Shown: positions 50,691 to 62,729, counted from the stretch's first letter. The stretch: DNA of 64,000 bases from Cellulomonas composti (GCF_007990245.1 NZ_BJWG01000009.1:96642-160641); one strand, 5' to 3'. Notes: a model not told the origin generated them from the sequence alone. Made by a program: numbers and translations.

Positions 50691-51527
50691 GTGACACACG
50701 CCGATGCCGTCGGGCTCGTCCTCGCCCGCCCGTCGCGCCTGCTCGGGATCGAGCCGTTCTTCGCCGAGCTCATCTCCGGCATCGAGGAGCGGCTGTCGGG
50801 AGACGACCGATCGCTGCTGCTGCACGTGGTGCCCGATCACACCGCCGAGATCGCCGCGTACCGCCGGTGGAGCACGGGCGGGGTCGACGCCGTCGTCGTC
50901 GTCAACGTCGAGTCGCACGACTCGCGTCTCGACGCGCTCGCCGGGCTCGGGCTGCCCGCCGTCGTCGTCGGCGGGCCCACGCGGGACGCGCGGTTCGCGA
51001 ACGTCTGGATCGACAACGGCGGCGCGATGCGGGACGCGGTGCGCGCGCTCGTCGACCTGGGGCACACGCGCCTCGCGCGCGTCTCGGGCCCGGCGTCGCT
51101 CGCGCACACCCGCACGCGCACCGAGGCGTTCCTCGAGCAGTGCGCGGAGCGCGGCGCACGGGGCACCGTCGTCGAGGGGGACTACCAGGAGGAGTCCGGC
51201 GCGCGTGCCACACGCGAGCTGCTGACCTCGGCCGACCGCCCGACGGCGATCGTCTACGACAACGACGTGATGGCGGTGGCGGGCCTGCAGACGGCCACGG
51301 ACCTCGGGTTCGCGGTGCCGCAGGACGTCTCGCTGCTCGCCTGGGACGACTCGGCGCTGTGCCGCCTCTCGCGGCCGCCCCTGTCGGCCATGAGCCTGGA
51401 CGTGCACGCGATGGGCGAGCAGGTCGCGGACGGCGTGCTGGCCCTGCTCGCGGGCGAACGCGTCTCGGTCACGGCACCCGCGCCCCGGCTCGTCACACGT
51501 GGGAGCACGGGACCCGCGCCGGCCTGA
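50691..51527 (+). CDS. LacI-type ligand-binding protein lacking the DNA-binding domain
   Basis: A 278-residue protein that begins almost at the first strand of the LacI/PurR effector domain ([24 protein letters not shown]). It continues with [71 protein letters not shown] and the normal C-terminal end. The roughly 55-residue helix-turn-helix and hinge helix are missing. The 94 bases between the mannosidase stop and this start are too short to hold them, and none of the three frames there reads as an HTH. No signal peptide is present. It may be a cytoplasmic sugar sensor that acts through another protein, or a decayed repressor. Its own -10 box and intact fold favour a maintained gene. Confidence 0.75.
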   Translation: MTHADAVGLVLARPSRLLGIEPFFAELISGIEERLSGDDRSLLLHVVPDHTAEIAAYRRWSTGGVDAVVVVNVESHDSRLDALAGLGLPAVVVGGPTRDARFANVWIDNGGAMRDAVRALVDLGHTRLARVSGPASLAHTRTRTEAFLEQCAERGARGTVVEGDYQEESGARATRELLTSADRPTAIVYDNDVMAVAGLQTATDLGFAVPQDVSLLAWDDSALCRLSRPPLSAMSLDVHAMGEQVADGVLALLAGERVSVTAPAPRLVTRGSTGPAPA

Positions 51528-51604
51528 CCGCGGTCGCGGGCCCCGCCCGGGGCCACGGGCGCGACATGCCTGCACCGAGGGCGCTCAGGTGGTTGGGTAG
51601 ACGC

Positions 51605-53794
51605 ATGAGCCCGGCCGTCCCTGCCCCGGTCCACGTCGATCCCGGCACCTTGAGCGCTGTCGCTCACGGTTCCTGGTTCGACCCCCACGGCGTCCTCGGC
51701 GCCCACGTCGGCGTCGGGGCGGTGACCATCCGGACGCTGCGACCGCTCGCGGACGCCGTCGTCGTGATCACCCCGGACACGCGTGTGCCCGCGCGGCACG
51801 AGCAGGACGGCATCTGGGTGGCCGTGCTCCCCGGCGAGGAGGTGCCCGACTACCGCATCGAGGTCACCTACGGGGACTCGACGACGCTCGGCGACGAGCC
51901 GTACCGGTTCCTGCCGACCGTCCAGGAGCTCGACCGCCACCTGATCCGTGAGGGCCGCCACGAACAGCTCTGGGAGGTGCTCGGCGCGAGCACCCGCACC
52001 TTCCCGAGCGTGCTCGGCGACGTGCACGGCACCGCGTTCGCGGTCTGGGCGCCCAACGCGCGCGCGGTGCGCGTCGTCGGGGACTTCAACTACTGGCAGG
52101 GCGCGTCGCACGCGATGCGCTCGCTCGGCGACTCGGGTGTCTGGGAGCTGTTCGTCCCCGGGATCGGCGCAGGTGCCCGTTACAAGTTCGAGCTCCTCGG
52201 GCCCGACGGCTCGTGGCGGCAGAAGGCCGACCCGATGGCGCGTGGCACCGAGGTCCCCCCGGCCACCGCGTCCGTCGTGGTCGAGTCCGCCTACACCTGG
52301 TCCGACGACGAGTGGATCGCAGCCCGCTCGCAGCACGACGTGCACACCGGACCCATGTCGGTCTACGAGGTGCACCTCGGGTCCTGGCGCGCGGGGCTGT
52401 CCTACCGCCAGCTCGCCGAGCAGCTCACGGAGTACGTCGTCGACCTCGGGTTCACGCACGTCGAGTTCCTGCCGGTCGCCGAGCACCCGTACGCCCCGTC
52501 GTGGGGCTACCAGGTCACGGGCTACTACGCGCCGACGTCTCGCTTCGGCCACCCCGACGACCTGCGCTACCTCATCGACACGCTGCACCGCGCGGGCGTC
52601 GGCGTCATCGTCGACTGGGTACCCGGCCACTTCCCCAAGGACGCGTGGGCGCTCGCACAGTTCGACGGCACCGCGCTGTACGAGCACCCGGACCCGCTGC
52701 TCGGCGAGCAGCCCGACTGGGGCACCTACGTCTTCAACTTCGGCCGCAACGAGGTGCGCAACTTCCTCGTCGCGAACGCCGTGTACTGGCTGCAGGAGTT
52801 CCACGTCGACGGCCTGCGCGTGGATGCCGTCGCCTCGATGCTCTACCTCGACTACTCACGCCAGGCCGGCCAGTGGCGGCCCAACAAGTACGGCGGCCGC
52901 GAGAACCTCGACGCTCTCGAGTTCCTGCAGGAGACGAACGCGACGGCCTACCGGCGCGCTCCCGGCACGATCATGATCGCCGAGGAGTCCACCGCGTGGC
53001 CGGGCGTCACGGCGCCGACGAGCTACAACGGCCTGGGCTTCGGCCTGAAGTGGAACATGGGCTGGATGAACGACACCCTGCGCTACATGCAGGAGGAGCC
53101 CGTCCACCGGCGCTACCACCACGGCGAGATCACGTTCTCGATGGTCTACGCATACTCGGAGCGCTACATCCTGCCGATCTCGCACGACGAGGTCGTGCAC
53201 GGCAAGGGTTCGCTGTACGCGCGCATGCCGGGCGACCACTGGCAGAAGACCGCAGGCGTGCGCACGCTGCTCGCCTACCAGTGGACCCACCCCGGCAAGC
53301 AGCTGCTGTTCATGGGGCAGGAGTTCGCGCAGCCCGAGGAGTGGACCGAGTCGCACTCGCTCGACTGGTGGGCGTTGGACGACCCGCTGCGCGCGGGCGT
53401 GCACCGCATGGTGCGGGACCTGAACGCGCTGTACCGCGCGACGCCCGCGCTCTGGCAGCTCGACCACACGCCCGACGGCTTCGAGTGGATCGCGTCCGAC
53501 GACGCCGACCGCAACACGCTCGTCTACCTGCGCAAGGGCGTCGACACCCCGGACGTCGTGGTGATCGTCAACTTCGCCGGGATCCCGCACGAGGGGTACC
53601 GGCTCGCTCTGCCGCGTGGTGGCCGCTGGACCGAGGTCTTCAACTCCGACTCGCCCGACTACGGCGGCTCGGGCGTCGGCAACCTCGGCGCGGTCGACGC
53701 GCTGCCCGACCCGCACCACGGCCGCCCGTACTCCGCGTCGGTCCGGGTGCCGCCGCTCGGTGCCGTGATCCTGCGCGCACCCGAGCCCGCCTGA
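51605..53794 (+). CDS. glgB: 1,4-alpha-glucan branching enzyme
   Basis: A 729-residue GH13_9 branching enzyme that creates alpha-1,6 branches in the glucan extended by GlgE. Two N-terminal beta-sandwich domains are present ([15 protein letters not shown], then CBM48 with [20 protein letters not shown]). The barrel has nucleophile Asp407 ([12 protein letters not shown]), acid/base Glu460 ([10 protein letters not shown]) and Asp528 ([13 protein letters not shown]). The full two-domain N-terminus marks the group found in actinobacteria. The ATG at 51605 is used; an in-frame ATG at 51566 would add 13 residues. In many actinobacteria it directly follows mak, but here an 8-kb cassette intervenes. 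Confidence 0.95.
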   Translation: MSPAVPAPVHVDPGTLSAVAHGSWFDPHGVLGAHVGVGAVTIRTLRPLADAVVVITPDTRVPARHEQDGIWVAVLPGEEVPDYRIEVTYGDSTTLGDEPYRFLPTVQELDRHLIREGRHEQLWEVLGASTRTFPSVLGDVHGTAFAVWAPNARAVRVVGDFNYWQGASHAMRSLGDSGVWELFVPGIGAGARYKFELLGPDGSWRQKADPMARGTEVPPATASVVVESAYTWSDDEWIAARSQHDVHTGPMSVYEVHLGSWRAGLSYRQLAEQLTEYVVDLGFTHVEFLPVAEHPYAPSWGYQVTGYYAPTSRFGHPDDLRYLIDTLHRAGVGVIVDWVPGHFPKDAWALAQFDGTALYEHPDPLLGEQPDWGTYVFNFGRNEVRNFLVANAVYWLQEFHVDGLRVDAVASMLYLDYSRQAGQWRPNKYGGRENLDALEFLQETNATAYRRAPGTIMIAEESTAWPGVTAPTSYNGLGFGLKWNMGWMNDTLRYMQEEPVHRRYHHGEITFSMVYAYSERYILPISHDEVVHGKGSLYARMPGDHWQKTAGVRTLLAYQWTHPGKQLLFMGQEFAQPEEWTESHSLDWWALDDPLRAGVHRMVRDLNALYRATPALWQLDHTPDGFEWIASDDADRNTLVYLRKGVDTPDVVVIVNFAGIPHEGYRLALPRGGRWTEVFNSDSPDYGGSGVGNLGAVDALPDPHHGRPYSASVRVPPLGAVILRAPEPA

Positions 53795-53809
53795 GCCCGG
53801 ACGCAGAAC

Positions 53810-53845
53810 AAGAGGGCGGCGACCCGACCCGATCGCCGCCCTCTT
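53810..53845. terminator. Bidirectional hairpin between glgB and the galactanase gene
   Basis: AAGAGGGCGGCGA (53810-53822) pairs exactly with 53833-53845 across a 10-base loop. It lies between two convergent genes, 15 bases past the glgB stop and 25 past the galactanase stop. Confidence 0.85.
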
Positions 53846-53870
53846 GCCGTCCCGCCTGACGGCTGTGCCG

Positions 53871-56582
53871 TCAGCGGACGCGCAGGGTCAAGGGCGTGGC
53901 GGTGCCCGCCCTGACCGAACCATCCCCGGCGTACGCGACGTTCACGGTGTACTTCCCTGCCGGCAGCACCGGGAGCTGCACCTTCGCGCGACCCTTGTCG
54001 GCCGGCGTGAGCACCGCGACGACCGTCTTGCCGCCGACGCGGACGGTGACCTTGCCGGTCGGCGCGGCCACGCCGGCCGCCCGCACCATCACGGTCACCT
54101 TGGTGGTCTCGGACCTCGGCACCACGGTCCGGCCCAGTGCGGCCTTGACCGTCGAGGGCGTCTTGACCACCGTGAGCGTCACCGGAGCCGCAGCCGCGGC
54201 CGCGACCTTGCGGTCACCGCTGTACGCGACGGCGACGACGTGACGTCCCGCTGCGAGGTGGGGCAGCGCGACCGTGATGACACCGTTGCGGGCCGCGTGC
54301 AGCGCGACCGACTTGGTCCCCGTGCCGTAGTCCACGGTGATCGTGCCGGTCGGCGCACGCGACGCAGTCACGCGCACCGCGACACGCGGGTTCTCGCCCG
54401 TCGTGACGTTCGACGACACGAGCGTCGCCGACATGCTCGACACGAGCCGCAGCCCGGCGAGCGCGTCGGTGAGCAGCGTGGTGATGGCGTCCACGTCCTC
54501 CTGCGTGCGGGTGCTGCCCGCCGCGGAGAACTCGGCGACCGCGATCGCGTGGTCCAGTGCGGCGACGGACTCCGCGGTGTACCCGGCGGGGTCCACCGCC
54601 CGGGCCGCGGCGAGTGCGGTGTCGAGCGCGGCCGTGTCCAGCACCACCGGGTCGCTCGCGGCGACGACCGAGACGTCGTCGATCCAGCCCCACGCGCCGC
54701 CGGCCAGGTCGGTCCCGGTGAAGGCCACCGTGAGCGCGCCGTCGTCGCCGACCTGGGCCGTCACCGTCGGGTGGCTCCAGACGAGCCAGCCCGCGAGGGT
54801 CGCCGGCGCGCTCGTCGTGCCGTTGGACGTCGTCGCGACGAGCGCGACCGTGCCCGTCGGCGCGTCGCCGCCGTGCACCCACATCGAGACGTCGTACGTG
54901 CCGGGCGCCAGGCCCGTCACCGTGCGGCTCCCGGTGAACGAGTACACCCCGGCGCTCCAGAAGTTGACCGCCATCGCGCCACCGTGCTGGTTGCCGGCGC
55001 CCTCCTTGACGGGGGCGTTGGTCCAGTCGATCGTCCAGCCGTCGCCCCAGTTCGTCTCGAAGCCGCCGTTGGGCAGCAGCTCCGCGGAGACGGTCAGGGA
55101 GGCCGTCACGGCGTCGCCGTCACGGGTCACGCCGTGGACGGTGTACGCACCCGGACCGCGCACCCAGTCGAGCACGTCGGCCCAGGTCACAGGCACGTCC
55201 TCGACGGTCTCGTCGTTGTACGTGACGGACACGGTCGTCGGCAGCGAGACAGCGTCACCGGACCGCACGGTCACGTCGACCGGCGCGATCGAGTACACCG
55301 CACGCGGCGCGGTCGAACCGGTGAGCACGTACCGGAACGTCTGCAGCGACTCGAGCGGGTTGCCCGCGAAGTCGAACAGCGCCTGGTTGTCCCACGACGA
55401 ACCGCCGTAGTACTGCGCGGCGTCGTCCTCGTACTCCCCCGCGTAGCTCGACGCCCAGCCGGAGCCGAACTCCTCCCACAGGAGCTTGTTCTGCTCGACC
55501 TGCGACGCCGGGCCGACCGGCAGCCACGCGGGCTCCCAGTAGAACGCCCCGATGCCCATGCCGTCCGGCACGTCCGCGACCGCCTGCATCACGGTGCGCA
55601 GCTCGGTCGCCTGGCCCTGCACGCTGATCGGGTAGGCCAGCCCGGTGTCGTTCTGACCGGCGCGCACCGTGTTCGGGTGCCCGTCGCCGTCCTCGAGCGT
55701 CGACGCCCACGACGTCTCCGCGACCATGACCTTCTTGCCGTAGTCCGCCGCGACCTCGCCCAGCACGGCCGTCAGGTTCGCCGGCGTGCCGTGCCAGAAC
55801 GGGTAGTACGACGACGCGAACACGTCGTAGTCGACGCCGCGCGCGTCGAGCTGCTGCGCGTAGTCGGCGTAGCGGCCGGCGGTCTCCGGGTTGGTGAAGT
55901 GCAGCGCGACGAGCGCGTCGGGCAGCACGTCGCGCACGGCGGCGCTGCCGGCGGAGAAGATCGCCGCCCGGTCGTCCCACGACGTGGTGCCGGCGACCCC
56001 GTTGTTCGTCTCGTTGCCGACCTGCACCATGCCCACGTCGACGCCCGCGTCGACGAGCTCCTGCAGCGCGGCGTGCGTGAACTGCTCGACCGCCGCGGCC
56101 TTGTCGTCGATGCCGAGCGCGGTCCACGCCTTCGGTGCGGTCTGCTTGCCGGGATCCGCCCAGAAGTCGGAGTAGTGGAAGTCGACGACGACACCCAGGC
56201 CGGCCGCGGTCGCCCGCTCACCGATCTCGACGGCCCGGTCCACGTCGACGTCGCCGCCGCCGTACCCGTTGCCCTCGGCGTCGTACGGGTCGTTCCACAC
56301 CCGCACACGCACGTCCGTCACGCCGGCGTCGGCCAGCACGTCGAACAGATCGGCGGGTGCGCCGCCGGTGTCGCGGAACACGACACCGCTCTCCTCGAGC
56401 GAGAGCACCGACGAGACGTCGACACCCCGCATGAAGCCCTCGGGCAGGTTCTCGATCTTCTTGACGACGATGCCGGCCTCGACCGGGGCGTCGTCGGTCG
56501 CCGCGGCCGGGGCCGCGACGACGAGCATGGACCCGGCGGCCAGGCAGGCGGCAGCACGAAGTCGGCGAGGCAGTGTTGACAC
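53871..56582 (-). CDS. ganB: Secreted GH53 arabinogalactan endo-beta-1,4-galactanase
   Basis: A 903-residue secreted enzyme that cuts beta-1,4-galactan of pectin side chains. Modules: signal peptide (1-29); GH53 barrel (about 45-420) with acid/base Glu191 (VQVGNETNNG) and nucleophile Glu289 (VMVAETSWAS); an Ig-like group-4 domain (430-500); a CBM61-type galactan-binding module (500-640, LPNGGFETNWGDGW...); a FIVAR-like three-helix segment (645-720); and two Ig-like repeats (725-903). The start is a GTG with AAAGGGA about seven bases ahead. It is the last gene after the importer, and its products (galactobiose to galactotetraose) are the expected cargo of the adjacent ABC system. Confidence 0.94.
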   Translation of the reverse strand: MSTLPRRLRAAACLAAGSMLVVAAPAAATDDAPVEAGIVVKKIENLPEGFMRGVDVSSVLSLEESGVVFRDTGGAPADLFDVLADAGVTDVRVRVWNDPYDAEGNGYGGGDVDVDRAVEIGERATAAGLGVVVDFHYSDFWADPGKQTAPKAWTALGIDDKAAAVEQFTHAALQELVDAGVDVGMVQVGNETNNGVAGTTSWDDRAAIFSAGSAAVRDVLPDALVALHFTNPETAGRYADYAQQLDARGVDYDVFASSYYPFWHGTPANLTAVLGEVAADYGKKVMVAETSWASTLEDGDGHPNTVRAGQNDTGLAYPISVQGQATELRTVMQAVADVPDGMGIGAFYWEPAWLPVGPASQVEQNKLLWEEFGSGWASSYAGEYEDDAAQYYGGSSWDNQALFDFAGNPLESLQTFRYVLTGSTAPRAVYSIAPVDVTVRSGDAVSLPTTVSVTYNDETVEDVPVTWADVLDWVRGPGAYTVHGVTRDGDAVTASLTVSAELLPNGGFETNWGDGWTIDWTNAPVKEGAGNQHGGAMAVNFWSAGVYSFTGSRTVTGLAPGTYDVSMWVHGGDAPTGTVALVATTSNGTTSAPATLAGWLVWSHPTVTAQVGDDGALTVAFTGTDLAGGAWGWIDDVSVVAASDPVVLDTAALDTALAAARAVDPAGYTAESVAALDHAIAVAEFSAAGSTRTQEDVDAITTLLTDALAGLRLVSSMSATLVSSNVTTGENPRVAVRVTASRAPTGTITVDYGTGTKSVALHAARNGVITVALPHLAAGRHVVAVAYSGDRKVAAAAAAPVTLTVVKTPSTVKAALGRTVVPRSETTKVTVMVRAAGVAAPTGKVTVRVGGKTVVAVLTPADKGRAKVQLPVLPAGKYTVNVAYAGDGSVRAGTATPLTLRVR

Positions 56583-56667
56583 AGCGGTGTCCCTTTCGGA
56601 TCGAACGTCGTTGGTCGAACAGCTGCCGGCAGCGGGTCGGAACCGCCGGAGGGGAAGCCCCGAGGGG

Positions 56668-57569
56668 CTACTTGACGGAGCCGGAGGTGAGCCCCCCGAC
56701 GATGTACTTCTGCGTGAAGAGGAACAGGATCAGCACCGGCAGCGCGGCGATCACGGCGCCCGCAGCGAACAGGCCCCAGTTGGCCGACAGCTGGTCGGAG
56801 ACCCAGCCGTACATGCCCACGGCGAGCGTCCAGTTGTCCTCCGAGGTGAGGATCACCCGCGCGAGGATGAACTCACCGAACGTCGAGATGAAGGACAGCA
56901 GTCCGACGACGGCGAGGATCGGCGTCACGAGACGCAGGATGATCCCCCAGTAGATCTGCGCATGCGTCGCACCGTCGATCTTGGCGGCCTCGTCGAGCTC
57001 ACGCGGGACGCTGTTGAAGAACCCGTACATGAGGAACGTGTTCGTCCCGAGCGCGCCGCCGAGGTACACGGCGACGAGGCCCAGCTTGCTGTCCAGGCCG
57101 AGCGCAGGAATGACGTTCCCGAGCGCGATGAGCAACAGGAAGATGGAGATGAACGCGAGCATCTGCGGGAACATCTGGATGACCAGCAGGCCGGTCAGGC
57201 TCCCCCGGCGGCCGTAGAACCGGTACCGCGAGAACGCGTACGCGGCCGCGGCGCCCATGAGCACCGAGCCGATCGCCGTCACGGTGCCGATGACGAGGCT
57301 GTTGCCGGCCCAGGTCCAGAACATGGTGGTGTTGAGTGCCTTGTAGTTCGCGCTCGAGATGCTGCGGAACAGCTCGGTGGAGCCCGTCAGGGTCCCGGAG
57401 CTCGCGAGCGAGGCCGAGAGCACGTACACGAGCGGGAACACCGCGTACCCGACGATGACGATCGCGAGCAGGTACTTCCAGCTCACCTCGGTGATCCAGC
57501 GCCGGCGGCGCGAGCGTGTCCGCATCGCCTCGTTGCGCTCCATCACCGTCTCGGTGATCACGGCGGACA

Positions 57570-57570
<1 letters not shown>
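56668..57570 (-). CDS. ganQ: ABC transporter permease (MalG type), galacto-oligosaccharide importer
   Basis: A 300-residue permease with six helices. It opens with a basic segment (RTRSRRRRW), then WKYLLAIVIVGYAVFPLVYVLSASL. The EAA loop LDEAAKIDGATHAQIYWGIILRLVTPI is near residue 190. The closing YIVGGLTSGSVK matches MalG and GanQ proteins. The ATG overlaps the preceding permease stop by one base (TGATG), with AGGAGG five bases ahead. It forms the channel with the MalF-type partner. Confidence 0.9.
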
Positions 57571-59180
<1,610 letters not shown>

Positions 59181-59223
59181 GAGTCCTCCGGACTGTTCAC
59201 GGGTCGGCGGGTCGGTGCCGTGC

Positions 59224-59253
59224 GGCCGGCGGCGGGTTGCCCCGCCGCCGGCC
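59224..59253 (-). terminator. Hairpin between the binding-protein and permease genes
   Basis: GGCCGGCGGCGGG (59224-59236) pairs exactly with 59241-59253 across TTGC, seven bases past the binding-protein stop. It is the third case in the window of a strong hairpin at this position. Confidence 0.75.
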
Positions 59254-59260
59254 GGCGACA

Positions 59261-60526
59261 TCAGCCGAGCTTCGCCTCGAGGTCGGCGATCATCTTGGTC
59301 CAGGCGTCCTTCGCGGTCGCCGTGCCGGAGATGATCGAGGACTCAGCGGCGTTCCAGTACTCCCACACGTCGCCCATCTCGGGGATCGACGGCATCGGCG
59401 CACCGGTCTTCGACGCGGCGAGGAAGCCCGCGACGATCGGGTCGGACGCGACCTGGTCGGCCACCGACGACATCGCAGGCAGTCGCGGGTCGGCGTCGTA
59501 GAGCGCCTTCATGACCTCGGGGGTCGCGACGTAGTTCACCAGGAAGTCGTTGGCGACGAGCTTGTTCTGGCTCTGCGCCGACAGGTAGAAGCCCTGCACG
59601 CCGACGAACGGTGCGGCATCCTGACCACCCGCGGACGGGATCGGGTCGACGGCCACGTCGATGCCCGCGTCCTTGTAGGTCTGGATCGCCCACGGACCGG
59701 CGATCGTGTACGGGGCGTTGCCGGAGGAGAACTCCTGGTTCGCGACGTCGTACGTCCAGTCCGTGCTGAAGTTGCCGGTGCCCTTCATGCCGTTGGCGGC
59801 GAGGAAGTCGGCCCACGCGAAGCCCTCGGGGCCGGCCATGCCGAGCTCGTTGGTGTACGAACCGTCCTCGTTCTGCTTGAACACCGGGGCGCCGAACGAC
59901 GTCTGCAGCGCGTACGAGGTGTACGCGTCACCGGTCGTGCCGTTCACGTTGATGACGAACGGGTACTTGGTGCCGGCCGCCTTGCCCATGGCGATCATCT
60001 CGTCCCAGGTGGCGGGCGTGGAGTCGACGAGCGCGGTGTTGCGGACGATCGCGACGGACTCGAGCGCGTACGGCAGGCCGTACATCTGGCCGTCCTGCGT
60101 GAACGCCTGCGTGGCGACCGTCTCGAACTCGCCCGCCTTGTCGCCGATATCGATCGTGTCGACCACGCCGTTGACGATGAGGCCGCCGAGCCAGTCGTGC
60201 GCGCCGATCGTGATGTCCGGGCCCTCTCCGGTGGGGACCTGGGCGAGGAAGTCCGCGCGGATGTCCTCGAAGTTCTTCTGGACCAGCGTGACCTTCACGT
60301 CAGGGTTGGTCTCGTTGTAGATGTCGACCGCGGCCTGGACGGCGGGCTTGCGGTTCTCGTCGACCCAGATCGTGAGCGAGCCGGTCGCGCTGACGGGCGC
60401 CTCCGACTCGGCCTGCGTGGGCGAGGTGGTCTCGGCCGGGGTGTCGTTGTCGTCGCCGCCGCCGCACGCGGTCAGCATCGAGACGGCCGCCACCACTGCG
60501 GCGGCGGTGAGCAGGGACTTGCGCAT
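59261..60526 (-). CDS. ganS: Galacto-oligosaccharide ABC transporter substrate-binding lipoprotein (MalE type)
   Basis: A 421-residue lipoprotein with lipobox SMLTAC at about residue 16-21 and a Thr/Glu-rich tether. The mature part is MalE-like: GSLTIWVDENRKPAVQAAVDIYNETNPDVKV, GPDITIGAHDWLGGLI, GQMYGLPYALESVAIVRNTALV and a C-terminal EMGDVWEYWNAAESSI. By context it binds galacto-oligosaccharides made by the GH53 enzyme. AAGGA lies six bases before the ATG at 60526. Confidence 0.92.
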   Translation of the reverse strand: MRKSLLTAAAVVAAVSMLTACGGGDDNDTPAETTSPTQAESEAPVSATGSLTIWVDENRKPAVQAAVDIYNETNPDVKVTLVQKNFEDIRADFLAQVPTGEGPDITIGAHDWLGGLIVNGVVDTIDIGDKAGEFETVATQAFTQDGQMYGLPYALESVAIVRNTALVDSTPATWDEMIAMGKAAGTKYPFVINVNGTTGDAYTSYALQTSFGAPVFKQNEDGSYTNELGMAGPEGFAWADFLAANGMKGTGNFSTDWTYDVANQEFSSGNAPYTIAGPWAIQTYKDAGIDVAVDPIPSAGGQDAAPFVGVQGFYLSAQSQNKLVANDFLVNYVATPEVMKALYDADPRLPAMSSVADQVASDPIVAGFLAASKTGAPMPSIPEMGDVWEYWNAAESSIISGTATAKDAWTKMIADLEAKLG

Positions 60527-60662
60527 GGGAGTCCTTCCGATAGGTGTCGCCTCACGCGTCCCCGACGGGGTCGCGACGCTGCGACGAACCGAACTACTGG
60601 TGGAACTGAAGGGTCGTGCGGGATGGAGCGGATCGACGGCGGTGGCGCCGCCGCACACGGGA

Positions 60663-62687
60663 TCAGACCGGGCGATCACCTCCCGGTCGCTGATCCGTGC
60701 GGAGCACGGCAGTCGCACCGGCGGCCAGGTCGAGCGCGCCCGTGACCGAGGTGGCCGCGAGCAGCTCCTGACCATCGCCGAGGTCGAGCTTCACGTCCTC
60801 GGCGGTGTGGTTGATCGCGACGACGAAGTCCGCGTCGTCGCCGTGCCGAGTGATGACCTCGACGTCACTCGGCAGGTTGGTGGGCGTCAGGCCCGCGTCC
60901 GCGTACACCGCCTCGAGCACCGGCGCGAGCGCGTCGATGCCGAGTCGCGTCGCGACGTACCAGGCCGCGCCGTCCCCGTGCTCGTTCCGCGTGACCGCGG
61001 GACCGCCGGCGGCGGGACCGCCGACGTTGCGTGCGACGACCTGCGCGCCCGCCAGCTTGATGTCCTCCTGCCAGACGTCGGACGCGAGCAGCTCGTCGCC
61101 CCAGGCGACCGCGGCATGCTCGCCGGCGCGCAGCGGCTGGAACTCCTCGACCGTCAGACCGAGCACGTCGCGCAGCGGAGCCCCGAACCCGCCGACGTGC
61201 ACCGCGTCGGTCTCGTCGACGATCGCCGAGAAGTACGACACGAGCAGCGTGCCGCCGGCGGCCACGTAGCGGTCCAGGTTGGCGGCATCCGCGAGCCGCA
61301 GCAGGTACGACGCGGGCGCGACCACCAGGCGGTAGCCGGACAGGTCGGCCGACGGCTGCACGAAGTCGACGGTCCGACCGTCACGCCACAGCCGCTCGTA
61401 GTACGCGCGGACCCGCTCGCGGTGCCGCGCGTCGACCGACGGACGCCACTCGAGGTCCTGCGCCCAGAACGACTCGGTGTCCCACAGGATCGCGACGTCC
61501 GCGCGCACCTGCGAGCCGACGACGGGCGCGAGCCGCTCGAGGGCGCCGCCGAGCTCGACGACCTCGCGCCACACCCGGGAGTCGGTGCCCGCGTGCGGCA
61601 GCATCGCCGAGTGGAACTTCTCCGCGCCGGAGCGCGAGGCCCGCCACTGGAAGAACATGATCGCGTCGGCCCCGCGGCCGAGGTGCGACATCGCGTTGCG
61701 AGCCATCTCGCCGGGCCGCTTCGCGACGTTGCGCGGCTGCCAGTTGACGGCCGACGTCGAGTGCTCGAGCAGGAGCCACGGTCGGTTGCCCGCGACCGAC
61801 CGCGTCAGGTCCGCGGCCATCGCGAGCCCGACGAAGCCGCGCTCGTCGGCCGCGGTGAGGTAGTGGTCGTTGGAGACCAGGTCCACCTCGCCGGCCCAGG
61901 CCCACAGGTCGGTCGTCGGGCACTCCGTGGCCATGAAGTTCGTCGTGATCGGCTGCGTGGCGTGCGCGCGGATCGCGTCGCGCTCGATCACGAAGCAGGC
62001 GCGCAGCTGGTGGTCGGTGAACCGCGCGAAGTCCAGCCGCTGCGCCGGGTTCGCGACCGAGGCTGTCGCTGCGGGGGCTCCGACGTGCTCCCACGCCGTG
62101 TAGTGCTGGCCCCAGAACGCGGTCCCCCACGCGGCGTTGAGCCCCTCGAGCGAGCCGTAGCGCTCCTGCAGCCACTCCCGGAACGCCGCCACCGCCGCCG
62201 GCGAGAAGTCCTCGCCCACCGGCGCGCCGTACTCGTTGTGCACGTGCCACAGCACGACCGCCGGGTGGTCGGCGTAGCGCTGCGCGAGCGCGCCGGCGAT
62301 CCGGGCGACGGCCTCCCGGTACGCGGGGGCGCTCGGGGAGACGGCGCCGCGCGAGCCGAAGCCGAGCGTGACGCCGTCGCGCGTCACGACCCGGGCCTCC
62401 GGGTAGTTCGCGTAGAACCAGGCAGGCGGAGCGGCGGTGGGGGTGCCGAGGTCGACGGCGATGCCGTTGGCGTGCAGCAGGTCGAGCACGTCGTCCAGCC
62501 AGCCGAAGTCGAACACGCCCTCGCTGACCTCGATGCGTGCCCACGAGAAGATGCCGACGCTGACGAGGTTGACTCCGGCCGCGCGCATGAGCGCCACGTC
62601 CTCGTGCCAGACGTCACGCGGCCACTGCTCGGGGTTGTAGTCGCCACCGAACGCGATCGCGTCGCCTGTGGGCCAGCTCTGGGCCAT
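60663..62687 (-). CDS. ganA: GH42 beta-galactosidase
   Basis: A 674-residue cytoplasmic GH42 enzyme that splits imported galacto-oligosaccharides. The barrel starts FGGDYNPEQWPRDVWHEDV; acid/base Glu152 lies in WHVHNEYG and nucleophile Glu308 in WLLLEHST. The trimerisation domain (about 395-600) and the C-terminal beta-sandwich are complete. GGAG sits four bases before the ATG at 62687. It is the first gene downstream of the divergent promoter region and leads the galactan operon (60663-53871 on the minus strand). A separate promoter for the importer in the 136-base gap cannot be excluded. Confidence 0.95.
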   Translation of the reverse strand: MAQSWPTGDAIAFGGDYNPEQWPRDVWHEDVALMRAAGVNLVSVGIFSWARIEVSEGVFDFGWLDDVLDLLHANGIAVDLGTPTAAPPAWFYANYPEARVVTRDGVTLGFGSRGAVSPSAPAYREAVARIAGALAQRYADHPAVVLWHVHNEYGAPVGEDFSPAAVAAFREWLQERYGSLEGLNAAWGTAFWGQHYTAWEHVGAPAATASVANPAQRLDFARFTDHQLRACFVIERDAIRAHATQPITTNFMATECPTTDLWAWAGEVDLVSNDHYLTAADERGFVGLAMAADLTRSVAGNRPWLLLEHSTSAVNWQPRNVAKRPGEMARNAMSHLGRGADAIMFFQWRASRSGAEKFHSAMLPHAGTDSRVWREVVELGGALERLAPVVGSQVRADVAILWDTESFWAQDLEWRPSVDARHRERVRAYYERLWRDGRTVDFVQPSADLSGYRLVVAPASYLLRLADAANLDRYVAAGGTLLVSYFSAIVDETDAVHVGGFGAPLRDVLGLTVEEFQPLRAGEHAAVAWGDELLASDVWQEDIKLAGAQVVARNVGGPAAGGPAVTRNEHGDGAAWYVATRLGIDALAPVLEAVYADAGLTPTNLPSDVEVITRHGDDADFVVAINHTAEDVKLDLGDGQELLAATSVTGALDLAAGATAVLRTDQRPGGDRPV

Positions 62688-62715
62688 GACACTCCGTCGG
62701 GTCTCACCGTGCGAC

Positions 62716-62729
62716 TGTGCACGGTCACT
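62716..62729. promoter_or_regulatory. LacI-type operator 1 in the galactan divergent promoter region
   Basis: TGTGCACGGTCACT matches the inverse of operator 3 at 13 of 14 bases. The surrounding 15 bases, 62714-62728, are an exact reverse complement of 62805-62819. It is 29 bases upstream of the ganA start codon. Confidence 0.7.

Noticed and set aside
51528..51604. Matching direct repeat at the right edge of the mannoside cassette that would prove insertion
   Set aside because: Only a 9-base word (TGCACCGAG) is shared with the left edge, which is expected by chance; only a small GGCCCC/GGGGCC palindrome is present.
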